In this document: piece by piece, positions 1-6,667 of the stretch
Layout of the letters: every line of letters starts with the position of its first letter
How positions within the stretch are numbered: position 1 is the stretch's first letter
Assembly: GCA_023410905.1 (NCBI GenBank)
Contig: JAEYPL010000285.1
Location: 1 to 28,065, forward strand
Length of the DNA stretch: 28,065 bases
Direction: 5' to 3'
From: Pseudomonadota bacterium
GTDB lineage: Bacteria > Pseudomonadota > Alphaproteobacteria > Rhizobiales > Hyphomicrobiaceae
Notes under the pieces: model-generated
Told to the model about the DNA's origin: nothing
Database searches by the model: none
The model's input: only the letters and a program-made list of their open reading frames with translations
Program-made: the position numbers and the translations under genes

Positions 1-2
1 CA

Positions 3-212
3 CCCTCGGGCCACATTCCCATCATCGGCGTGCCATCGGCGTCGCTCGCGCGTCCGCACAAGAAGGAGCCACCGGCGCGCTATCACCTTTATCGCATTGC
101 GCTCGACGGCAACCGTCCGTCCATCGAGATGATCGCGCGCGGCCTCGCCGAGCCGGATGGCTCCGTCATCGAGCTGGAGCGGCGACGGCTCGTGCCAGCG
201 ACAAGTCAATAA
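3..212 (+). CDS. Metallophosphoesterase, C-terminal end (partial)
   Basis: This is the last 69 codons of a gene that begins before the window; the frame is open from base 3 to the TAA at 210-212. The translation contains GHIPIIGVPSAS followed by a segment ending RYHLYRI, a pattern I associate with the C-terminal strand region of calcineurin-like metallophosphoesterases of the cyclic-nucleotide phosphodiesterase/phosphohydrolase type in Rhizobiales. The His of the GHIP segment may be one of the late metal ligands. The metal-binding DxH, GDxxD and GNH motifs would lie upstream and cannot be checked. The gene converges with the SNase-like gene that ends at 364; the gap holds two short hairpins (238-250 and 326-338) without clear T-runs. 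Family assignment is by recall of the tail pattern only. Confidence 0.6.
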   Translation, partial: PSGHIPIIGVPSASLARPHKKEPPARYHLYRIALDGNRPSIEMIARGLAEPDGSVIELERRRLVPATSQ

Positions 213-363
213 AAGCGGGTGGGTCCGGGATGTGTCCCTCCCGGCGGGAGCGCGAGGGCTGGACCTCGTCGCGCCGAAGGCGCGAACAGGGCTGCCGCCC
301 TGCACCCGCATCGTGCCGAAGCGCGTGTCTTCGACACGACGGACACCCCCGAACCCCCGTCTT

Positions 364-1161
364 TTATTGACTTACATCGACGATCTCGAGCTGGCCTTTG
401 CTATCGACAACGATGACTGGGCCGCGGCGTTGCTCGATCCAGCCGCGCACGAGCACGCGACGACCAACCAGCGAGCGCACCGCTATACCGCCTGTCAGAT
501 CAGTGCGATTCCCGGGCACCACCGCTGCGAGCGGATAGGCGCGACCGCGTCGTGCGCCGAGCGAGACATAGATCTCGCCGCTCCCGCGTGACACACGACG
601 CACCGTGCCGCTCACGACATGGAAGGTGCCGGCAGCGTTGCCCCAATCATCGCGCGACGACGCACGCACGCGATAAGCAGCATTGGTCCAGAGCCCGCGC
701 GCCTCTTCGCGCGCGCTGCGCTCGAGCTTCGCCAATACCTCGGTGCACGCATCTGACCCCGGACGCCCATACGCACGCGCAAGACCACGCGTGATCAGCG
801 TACCCTGCAGCCATGCACCGTCGATCGTGACGTGCGCCAGCATCTGTCCATAGCGATCACGGTGCACAGTGTCGTGCCACAACACCGCTGAGCGGCCCAC
901 TGCAAGCTCGGCCAGCGCGTCACGCGTCGCATTCTCCGGCGGCCAGCTTCCGGATGCTGCGCTAACATCTGCCGCGCGCGGCGCTAGCGCACCGATCAGC
1001 CGCAAATGACGCCCATCATCGAGTAGCAGTGTCTCGCCATCAAGTACGCGGGCAATGGCGCGAGTGTCGCCGCGCGTGAGCGAGCATGGTGGTGTGTCGG
1101 CGTGCGCGATTTCAGCAAGAAGGCAGATCCCCGCGACGGCTAGCCACGCGCGGCGCCACAT
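364..1161 (-). CDS. Thermonuclease (SNase)-fold secreted protein, probably not catalytic
   Basis: The product is 265 aa with an N-terminal signal peptide (hydrophobic residues 5-18, likely cleavage after AHA near residue 21), so it is probably periplasmic. Residues 37-155 match the staphylococcal nuclease fold: the beta-strand DGET (41-44), LRLIG (53-57), DRYGQ (102-106) and the helix-rich part ending in ARGLW. In the classical enzyme the metal and base residues sit in DGDT and DTPE; here they read DGET and ALAPR, so Asp40 and Glu43 equivalents are Leu and Arg. Arg of LRLIG and of DRYG remain. About 110 C-terminal residues form a separate region that may be an OB-like domain. The start is directly adjacent to the CorA stop (1162), suggesting co-transcription. 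Fold call is strong; nuclease activity is doubtful. Confidence 0.8.
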   Translation of the reverse strand: MWRRAWLAVAGICLLAEIAHADTPPCSLTRGDTRAIARVLDGETLLLDDGRHLRLIGALAPRAADVSAASGSWPPENATRDALAELAVGRSAVLWHDTVHRDRYGQMLAHVTIDGAWLQGTLITRGLARAYGRPGSDACTEVLAKLERSAREEARGLWTNAAYRVRASSRDDWGNAAGTFHVVSGTVRRVSRGSGEIYVSLGARRGRAYPLAAVVPGNRTDLTGGIAVRSLVGRRVLVRGWIEQRRGPVIVVDSKGQLEIVDVSQ

Positions 1162-2133
1162 CTACAGCCAGCCCTTACGCCTGAAATAGACGTAGGGAAG
1201 GATGGCCGCGAGCACCATCAGAACAATCGCCAGCGGGTAGCCAAAATGCCAGTCCAGCTCGGGCATATGCTTGAAGTTCATGCCGTAGATCGAGGCAATG
1301 AGCGTCGGCGGAAGGAATACGACGGCAGCCACCGAGAATAGCTTGATGATCTGGTTCTGCTCGATGTTGATCATGCCGAGCGTCGCTTCGAGAAGGAACT
1401 CGAGCCGCGTGCTGAGGAAACGCATATTGTCGAGCAGCGAGGAGATGTCGCGCTGTGCCGACTTGATGCGCTTACTCACCCGGGCGTCAGTGCCGCGCTC
1501 GCGCATGGCATTCGCGACGAAGGCGAGCACGCGATCGATCGAGAACGCACTTTCCTGCACGCGCGCGATGATATCGCCTTCCTTGCCGATCGTGCGCAGT
1601 GCCACGTCGAGGCGCTTGCCGCGCGTCTGCTGTCCGCCCTTGATGACGAACACACTCGGCGCGAGGCGGTCGACGTCATCCTGGATGCGCTCGATGAGAT
1701 CGGCCTGCCGGTGGATCAGGGATTCGATGAGCCCGATCATGATCTCCGGACCGCTCGCGCACGGCGCTTGTCCCTTTTCCGCACGCGCCAGGAACATCGG
1801 AAATGCCTTCGGTTCGGCGTAGCGGACTGTCACCAGCCTGTTGCCGGCGAGAATGAAAGTAATGGAGGATGCTGCCGGAACGGTCTGCTCGATGGCGTAG
1901 ATGACATAGGCGGTCATGTAATACGCATCGTTCTCGACGTAGAGGCGATTGGACGCTTCGATCTCGCGCATCTCGGCGCGTGTGGGCACGGAGATGCCGA
2001 GCGCCTTCTCGACGGCTGCGTCCTCTTCGGGTGTTGGATTGAGCAGGTCGATCCACACGCTCGCGTCCGTGAGCGCGCCCACACCGCTGCAGGTTCCGAG
2101 GCCGTTACCGGCGGCGTCATAGATCGTCAGCAT
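1162..2133 (-). CDS. corA: CorA-type magnesium/divalent cation channel
   Basis: A 323-aa inner-membrane protein of the CorA (MIT) family, which moves Mg2+ (sometimes Co2+ or Ni2+) as a pentamer. The C-terminus carries the signature IYGMNF, with GMN at residues 284-286 at the end of the first membrane helix, then the loop with MPEL and a second helix, ending in a basic tail (FRRKGWL). Residues 1-240 are the cytoplasmic funnel with long helices. The start is set at the ATG at 2131-2133 giving MLTIYDAAGN, which fits the family length of about 320; the longer open frame upstream is antisense to the neighbouring membrane protein gene and looks non-coding. The gene abuts the SNase-like gene downstream with no spacer. 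Transport substrate is inferred from family. Confidence 0.92.
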   Translation of the reverse strand: MLTIYDAAGNGLGTCSGVGALTDASVWIDLLNPTPEEDAAVEKALGISVPTRAEMREIEASNRLYVENDAYYMTAYVIYAIEQTVPAASSITFILAGNRLVTVRYAEPKAFPMFLARAEKGQAPCASGPEIMIGLIESLIHRQADLIERIQDDVDRLAPSVFVIKGGQQTRGKRLDVALRTIGKEGDIIARVQESAFSIDRVLAFVANAMRERGTDARVSKRIKSAQRDISSLLDNMRFLSTRLEFLLEATLGMINIEQNQIIKLFSVAAVVFLPPTLIASIYGMNFKHMPELDWHFGYPLAIVLMVLAAILPYVYFRRKGWL

Positions 2134-2219
2134 CGCCACGCGCCCCGCTGAGGTGAGAGCTGGATATCCGACGCCGTATACCTCACTTGCGACAGCAGAG
2201 CGACTGCGTCGAGCTGGGT

Positions 2220-3431
2220 TCAGGTTAGAGGCGAGGTGTGTGTGGGCGCGCGCCCATTGGCCGGTTGTCGGTCCGTGCGCCAGAAGAGCCAGATAAAGGC
2301 AATCAGGGACACCACGACAAAGAGGCCGAAGGTCCACGGCTCGGCGCCGGCCCCGAGAAGGCGAACCGCCCAATCGTTGATCTGGGGATAGCGCAGAATG
2401 GCGATGGCGCTGGCGATCACGCTCGCGCCCTGGGCAATCAGCTCGCGGTTCTTGTCGAGGCGGCGCAGGAAGAAGAACGGCAGCAGGATCGCCCACGGCA
2501 CGATGACGAGGCTCCATCGCAAGTGCAGCCCGGCGTGCATGCGGCCGAACAGCGCCATGCTCGTCTGGAGATACGCATAATCCATGAGCGGCCACGTCAG
2601 CATCGCGAGGCCGCCGATGATGATGCCGCGCTCTATGAACGGCACGTAGTCCGGATAGAGAATGTCGATCCGCTTGCGCCAGAAGGCCAGCAGGCCCGCA
2701 ATGATGATCATCACGGCAATGAAAAAGACCTTGAGCGGCAGGAAGTAGCGATCGAGCTCGGCCGAGCGCGACCGCAGGCGCGGATCGGCTTGCAGCTCCC
2801 CGATTTCCGCTGCGAAGCGGGCCTGCACGTCACAGCACTGGCGCGCATCGAGGAGCGTACCCGACGGAAAGCAGTAACGCTTCTCATTGTAGTCGGCAGG
2901 CCGCTCGACCAGCGGATCCGGCGTGCAGTTGCGTGTGAACTCCGCAAGGCCGACGCGCTGGCGGCCAAAGGTGCGCAGCCGTTCGAGCGCAGTCAGGATC
3001 GGCACGCGCGGGCACATGGAACTCGTGCCGTCGACAGCCGTGCACGGGACCTGGCTGCCCTTGTCGCTTGCGAGCGCCTGCGGTTCGACCTCCCAGATAC
3101 CGCGCAGGTTGGCGCCGCCGATCTGCTGCGAGACCCACCAAGAGGCCGCGATCACGACCGCAAAACCGATGAGAAAGCGCGCCTTGCCGTAACGAACGCG
3201 CGTTTCCTTCGACCAGTAGAGATGCGTGAAGATGACGGACGGCCAGTAGAACGCCGCAAGGACGACGATGCCGAACGTCGGGAAGAACACGAACAGGTGG
3301 CTGTGGGTCAGCGCCAGCGACAGCCAATCCAGATCCTTGAATTCAAGTATGAGCGTCGCGGTGGAAGCGACGAAGCTCGCGGCGAGGCCCGCATACACGA
3401 TCGCCACGAAAAGATGAGCGCCCCACGCCAT
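2220..3431 (-). CDS. Polytopic membrane protein with a Cys-rich loop, function unknown
   Basis: I do not recognise this 403-aa protein. It shows about seven hydrophobic segments: near residues 3-25, 42-65, 85-102, then after a long loop 230-250, 265-285, 300-318 and 365-385. The loop between segments 3 and 4 (about 120 residues) holds six cysteines (in CTAVD, SMCPR, RNCTP, RYCFP and QCCDV), suggesting disulfides and an extracytoplasmic location. The first segments contain HSHLFVFFP and conserved-looking Trp/Tyr. The start is taken at the ATG ending at 3431 because GGGAGG lies a few bases upstream; a longer frame to 3488 lacks such a site. It lies 86 bp upstream of corA on the same strand and may share its transcript. 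A sensor or transporter role is possible but nothing in the sequence decides it. Confidence 0.75.
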   Translation of the reverse strand: MAWGAHLFVAIVYAGLAASFVASTATLILEFKDLDWLSLALTHSHLFVFFPTFGIVVLAAFYWPSVIFTHLYWSKETRVRYGKARFLIGFAVVIAASWWVSQQIGGANLRGIWEVEPQALASDKGSQVPCTAVDGTSSMCPRVPILTALERLRTFGRQRVGLAEFTRNCTPDPLVERPADYNEKRYCFPSGTLLDARQCCDVQARFAAEIGELQADPRLRSRSAELDRYFLPLKVFFIAVMIIIAGLLAFWRKRIDILYPDYVPFIERGIIIGGLAMLTWPLMDYAYLQTSMALFGRMHAGLHLRWSLVIVPWAILLPFFFLRRLDKNRELIAQGASVIASAIAILRYPQINDWAVRLLGAGAEPWTFGLFVVVSLIAFIWLFWRTDRQPANGRAPTHTSPLT

Positions 3432-3608
3432 AACCCCCTCCCACCAACGCTCTGCGGCTTTGCTCCCCAGCAAATGCCGTTGTCCCACAGATCGTTACTA
3501 CATCATGCCTGCGACGGAGGCACAACGGGCGAGGCGTTGCGTGCCTGTCGCACTGTGGCGCGCATGGATCAGTGACGGGCGCCTGAAATCTGTGGGCGGC
3601 CGAGATTG

Positions 3609-3645
3609 TGGCCACCGCCCGATTGGCAGTCTCGGGCGGTGGCCA
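3609..3645. repeat. Perfect 14-bp inverted repeat (strong hairpin)
   Basis: TGGCCACCGCCCGA (3609-3622) is the exact reverse complement of 3632-3645 around a 9-base spacer. GC-rich stem, no T-run on either side, so not a typical intrinsic terminator. It lies in the long intergenic region between the minus-strand membrane protein gene and the tRNA. It resembles a REP-like palindrome; no second copy was seen in the window. Confidence 0.8.
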
Positions 3646-3970
3646 AAGTCCGCGGATTGAGCCGATGCGGCTTGACCTTGAGTTTCCCGAATGGACATGG
3701 AGGGACGCGTGGGATTTGTCCTTCGGGAGCCTAGGCCTCTGGCGGGGGGTCGACCGCCTGCTGCAATTGGCTCATGGTCACGGACCAGAGCAACATGGAG
3801 ATCCTCGCACCTCCTTTCCCAGAATCACTCGATCACGGCGTCTTGTGCTAACCGCCCACGGGTACGGGTGGGCGGCGGCCGACTGGTTCGGGGAGCGGCG
3901 GCCAGCCGGGCAACTCTCGTGGTGTCATTCGCCGCTAAGCGATTTCCGCCACACGCTGAGGTTGACATCA

Positions 3971-4132
3971 ATGCCTGAATACACCGTAAACGTGCGGCAA
4001 GGTCGTTTATTAACTGATAGTTGCAATGATGCCGCAATCGCGGTCGGCTCGATCCACCGACTGAGCCCCGGCACCGGGCTGTCTGGCGTGCCGGTGCAGT
4101 GTGGTGCCGCAAGTGAGGCAATCGGGGGTTAA
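3971..4132 (+). CDS. Doubtful small ORF, 53 aa
   Basis: The frame starts ATG at 3971 (MPEYTVNVRQGRLLTDSCND) and stops at 4132. The opening vaguely resembles small proteins that begin MPxYxxxVRxG, but the rest is low in recognisable structure and no clear Shine-Dalgarno sequence precedes it (TGAGGTTGACATCA). It could be a decayed gene fragment or chance. Included only because it is the most protein-like frame in the gene-poor stretch before the tRNA. Confidence 0.2.
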   Translation: MPEYTVNVRQGRLLTDSCNDAAIAVGSIHRLSPGTGLSGVPVQCGAASEAIGG

Positions 4133-4204
4133 GAGCATTGCCAAGCTGGCCGCCTGGAGATATGGACTGCACACGATTTCGGCGCGCTTCAAGCGCCGCC
4201 GCGT

Positions 4205-4280
4205 GCCGCAATAGCTCAGCCGGTAGAGCATCGCATTCGTAATGCGGGGGTCGGGGGTTCGAGTCCCTCTTGCGGCACCA
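4205..4280 (+). tRNA. tRNA-Thr (anticodon CGT)
   Basis: The cloverleaf can be drawn completely. The acceptor stem GCCGCAA (4205-4211) pairs with TTGCGGC (4270-4276), followed by discriminator A and an encoded CCA. The D arm contains AGCTCAGCCGGTAGAGC. The anticodon stem TCGCA/TGCGG encloses the 7-base loop TTCGTAA, giving anticodon CGT, which reads ACG (Thr). The T arm contains GGTTCGAGTCC. No adjacent integrase gene is visible. Confidence 0.97.
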
Positions 4281-4438
4281 TTTCTTCAAGCCTTATCAGC
4301 GCCTTAAAGCGCAACGCGGCAAGTTGCATTACCCCAGCGCTGGTTCAGCACTCGTAATCGCTTCATGGAGCATTATGATCAGGCTCTTCCTTGCGATTCT
4401 CAGGTTTCCGCGCTTGCTCACGCTCGCGATGCCACCGC

Positions 4439-4678
4439 TCAAGACGCGCCATTCCGAACGTCGCGATAGTACCAAAGTGTCGCTGCGCCCACGACAGCGG
4501 GGGGGAATTCTTCAGATGGTAAGCCGCGAACGTGCACCTCTTCCCCATCGGCGACGGCCATGTCGAGATGATCGGCAAGCAGCCTGTGCTCGTCGCGGGT
4601 AAAGAGGGTCGCTGAAGTCCAACGATCGAGCATAAGCAAACCACCTGGTTCAACACTCCCAAAGGCTACGGTCCCCAT
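4439..4678 (-). CDS. Possible small protein, 79 aa, start codon overlapping the dipeptidase start
   Basis: The translation (MGTVAFGSVEPGGLLMLDRW at the start, ending in TLWYYRDVRNGAS) looks protein-like, and AGGA lies 4 bases before its ATG. Its ATG and the ATG of the divergent dipeptidase share the bases CATG at 4676-4679, so the two genes would begin on each other's start codon. A second start (MLDRW, at 4633) would relieve the overlap. The competing minus-strand frame 4363-4662 is less protein-like, though its last 30 residues are charged and could reflect a frameshift. I do not recognise a family. The rest of 4281-4438 shows nothing. Moderate to low confidence. Confidence 0.35.
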   Translation of the reverse strand: MGTVAFGSVEPGGLLMLDRWTSATLFTRDEHRLLADHLDMAVADGEEVHVRGLPSEEFPPAVVGAATLWYYRDVRNGAS

Positions 4679-5723
4679 GCATTCCTTCGATGGTCACAAC
4701 GACGTGCTCCTGCGCCTTTGGCGGCAGGACAATGACAGCGTCGCGGCGTTCTTGGAGGGTGAAACAAGAGGCCAGCTCGACCTACCGCGCGCGCAAGCGG
4801 GAGGCCTGGTCGGTGGACTGTATGCGATCTTCGTCCCCTCAGAGAGCAAGCAGTCGAATACTGCGCCGGTCGATGCCGTGCCCTACGACGTACCTGTGCC
4901 TGCACCGCCTGAGATGACCCATGCTCAACGGGCAACTATCGAGATGGCTTCTTTGCTATTCCGCATTGCCCAACGCTCTGATGGCCGTGTGCGCATTGCC
5001 CGTTCGGTGGCCGATATCCGCGCAGCAAAGGAGGCTGGCGCACATGCGCCGGTGCTTCACATCGAAGGCTGCGAGGCACTCGACGCCGATTTCAAGATGC
5101 TAGACGTCCTCTATGCTGCCGGTTTGCGCTCGCTCGGCCCGGTGTGGAGCCGATCCAACATCTTCGGCCACGGCGTGCCGTTTCGCTATCCTTCGTCGCC
5201 GGACACAGGCGAGGGCATTACCGACCTGGGCAAGGAGCTGATCAAGCGCTGCAATGAGATGCGCATTCTGGTCGACCTTTCGCATATGAACGAGAAGGGA
5301 TTTTGGGACATCGCCAAGCTCTCGAATGCACCCCTTGTCGCAACGCATTCCAACGCCCACGCACTCTGCGCTTCGTCGCGCAATCTGACAGACAAGCAAC
5401 TCGCGGCCATACGAGAGACGGGCGGTCTGGTCGGCGTCAACTATGCGGTGAGTTTCCTGAGAGCGGACGGCCGCCGCATAGCCGCCACGCCGCTCGACAC
5501 CGTCGTCGATCACATCGCCTACTTGATCGACCGGCTCGGTGAGGATGGTGTCGCTCTCGGCTCGGACTTCGACGGCGCAATGATTCCAGAGGCAATCCAA
5601 TCGGCGGCCGGTCTCCCAAATCTCGTGGCCGCAATGCGCGCGCGCCAATTCGATGACTCGCTGATCGAGAAGATCTGCTTCGAGAATTGGATGCGAGTGC
5701 TGGTTCGGACTTGGGGAGAATAG
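4677..5723 (+). CDS. Membrane dipeptidase-like peptidase (M19 family)
   Basis: This 348-aa protein belongs to the renal dipeptidase family (peptidase M19), binuclear zinc amidohydrolases that cleave dipeptides, some acting on D-residues. All expected metal positions are present: HND (His7, Asp9), the bridging Glu in HIEGCE (Glu130), His203 in DLSHMN, His224 in THSNAHAL and Asp297 in GSDFDG. No signal peptide is present, so it is probably cytoplasmic, as in many proteobacterial homologues. The start is fixed by the HxD motif, which normally lies within the first 10-20 residues, and no upstream in-frame start was found nearby; AAAGG lies 12 bases before it. It stands alone between the tRNA and a LysR relic; a neighbouring regulator may once have been the LysR gene. 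Substrate not predictable. Confidence 0.93.
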   Translation: MHSFDGHNDVLLRLWRQDNDSVAAFLEGETRGQLDLPRAQAGGLVGGLYAIFVPSESKQSNTAPVDAVPYDVPVPAPPEMTHAQRATIEMASLLFRIAQRSDGRVRIARSVADIRAAKEAGAHAPVLHIEGCEALDADFKMLDVLYAAGLRSLGPVWSRSNIFGHGVPFRYPSSPDTGEGITDLGKELIKRCNEMRILVDLSHMNEKGFWDIAKLSNAPLVATHSNAHALCASSRNLTDKQLAAIRETGGLVGVNYAVSFLRADGRRIAATPLDTVVDHIAYLIDRLGEDGVALGSDFDGAMIPEAIQSAAGLPNLVAAMRARQFDDSLIEKICFENWMRVLVRTWGE

Positions 5724-5996
5724 GGATGAGCGTGGCCTCAGCCGACTTCGGCGCGTCCTAACAAGGTCCTCTTTCATTCGCCACTCGGCGCGTTGTCGTA
5801 ACCTGACCGTCCTTCTGGTACGGTGATCGAAGCGGACAGGGCCGCGATGCTCGACCGCAACCGTCAATAATTCTGATCGCAATCATTCTCCGTTTCCCGC
5901 GTCTGAACAACGCAGGGCAGAGTCTGCGGACATGCTCCATCTGCTATCATCAAACGCCGCCCGGCAGATTCTGCTGAGCGGAAGTCCAGGACATCG

Positions 5997-6179
5997 ATGT
6001 TGCTCGAGGATTTCCTGCCGTCGCTTCCAGGCTTCCATCTCTTCTATCCGCAACGATCGAACATGGCGCCGAAGCTCCGTGCTCTGGTGGAGCATGTGCG
6101 TCGCTGGATGCAACGGTCGAGCACGATCGACGAGGTCGAGGTGTTCAAGCTGCCTGAGCTTGAAAGTTCAGCGCAGTAA
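5997..6179 (+). pseudogene. LysR-family regulator, C-terminal relic
   Basis: The frame gives LLEDFLPSLPGFHLFYPQRS followed by MAPKLRALVEHVRRWM, which is the characteristic end of the LysR substrate-binding domain (the final strand, YPxR and the last helix). Nothing upstream in this frame or in the two others over 5724-5990 resembles the rest of a LysR protein (no winged helix, no preceding GLPxY region). The fragment therefore appears to be what is left of a deleted gene, with about 40 recognisable residues. The 270 bp between the dipeptidase stop and this relic hold no other gene I can support. It may once have controlled the dipeptidase gene. Confidence 0.6.
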
Positions 6180-6215
6180 GTTGCTCGGACACATCCAGGG
6201 CCAAACCGGCCCGAG

Positions 6216-6416
6216 TCAGGCACCTGTCTTCGATATCGGACACGCAGCGGTCTCGGCCTTTCCCGGCATTTCGCTCGCGGGAAGTGGCGTCGCTCCTGGC
6301 GCGAACCCCGTCAATAAAACCACGCTTCGTCCGCCGTGCCCCTGGTCCAGCTCAACCGGGGCGACGAGTTTAATGATCCGAGCAATTTGACCTCGCTCAA
6401 CGTCCCACATCGTCAT
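6216..6416 (-). CDS. Possible small protein, 66 aa, with RBS inside a hairpin
   Basis: An ATG at 6416 (MTMWDVERGQIARIIKLVAP at the start) is preceded by AGGAG at 9 bases, a good Shine-Dalgarno sequence. That AGGAG forms the end of a perfect 12-bp hairpin (6426-6453). The product is not recognised; it is short, without signal peptide or membrane helix. A longer open frame extends upstream to 6626 but its translation is Ala/Arg-rich and looks antisense-like. Could be a chance frame next to a palindrome. Low confidence. Confidence 0.3.
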   Translation of the reverse strand: MTMWDVERGQIARIIKLVAPVELDQGHGGRSVVLLTGFAPGATPLPASEMPGKAETAACPISKTGA

Positions 6417-6425
6417 TGCTGCAAT

Positions 6426-6453
6426 CTCCTCTCGCGACAGCTCGCGAGAGGAG
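6426..6453. promoter_or_regulatory. Perfect 12-bp hairpin with 4-base loop
   Basis: CTCCTCTCGCGA (6426-6437) is the exact reverse complement of 6442-6453 with loop CAGC. On the minus strand the 3' arm ends in AGGAG just upstream of a possible small ORF; on the plus strand it ends in AGGAG six bases before an ATG that opens only a four-codon frame. No T-run follows. It may be a regulatory RNA hairpin or a mobile palindrome. Confidence 0.6.
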
Positions 6454-6601
6454 CGATCTATGACGGCATCGAATTGAAGGGCGGCTGCCCGCGCCTGGAG
6501 AGGTGCGCACCGCGCCGGCTTGGGGGCGTGAAACCTGGAGGCTGCTCGCCGCCGGGCAGCTCCAAATTCCGCACCGCTCGTGACGAACAACCCGCCCGAG
6601 A

Positions 6602-6636
6602 CTGCGCCGCCGCCGGAATTCGGCATGGCGGCGCAG
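6602..6636 (-). terminator. Hairpin after the sugar ABC operon
   Basis: CTGCGCCGCC (6602-6611) pairs exactly with GGCGGCGCAG (6627-6636), with an inner GCCG/CGGC extension. It lies 31 bases downstream of the stop of the sugar-binding protein gene on the minus strand. There is no clear U-run on that strand; on the plus strand it is followed by CTTTGTT. Best read as the end of the importer operon transcript, but a plain inverted repeat is possible. Confidence 0.45.
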
Positions 6637-6667
6637 CTTTGTTCGAACGTGCAGCCTCTCGAAAGCC

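Larger units (their letters stand above)
3432..4204. other. Gene-poor region upstream of tRNA-Thr
   Basis: These 773 bases contain no convincing gene. Open frames on both strands lack ribosome binding sites or protein-like composition, apart from the doubtful small frame at 3971-4132. The notable structure is a perfect long hairpin at 3609-3645. A frame on the minus strand reaching into the tRNA gives the well-known spurious tRNA translation (KRDSNPRPPHYECD) and is not a gene. Confidence 0.6.

Noticed and set aside
2134..2595. N-terminal extension of the corA frame
   Set aside because: Arg/Pro-rich, antisense to and overlapping the membrane protein gene; CorA homologues start near MLTIYDAAG.
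2238..3575. Long plus-strand frame of 445 aa opposite the membrane protein
   Set aside because: Composition (Arg, Asp, Glu, His rich) is that of an antisense shadow of a hydrophobic protein; no ribosome binding site or recognisable motif.
3825..4289. Minus-strand frame beginning MKKWCRKRDSNPRPPHYECD
   Set aside because: It is the translated complement of the tRNA-Thr gene, a well-known false protein sequence.
5100..5882. Minus-strand frame of 260 aa opposite the dipeptidase
   Set aside because: Arg-rich shadow of a gene whose catalytic residues are all intact on the plus strand.
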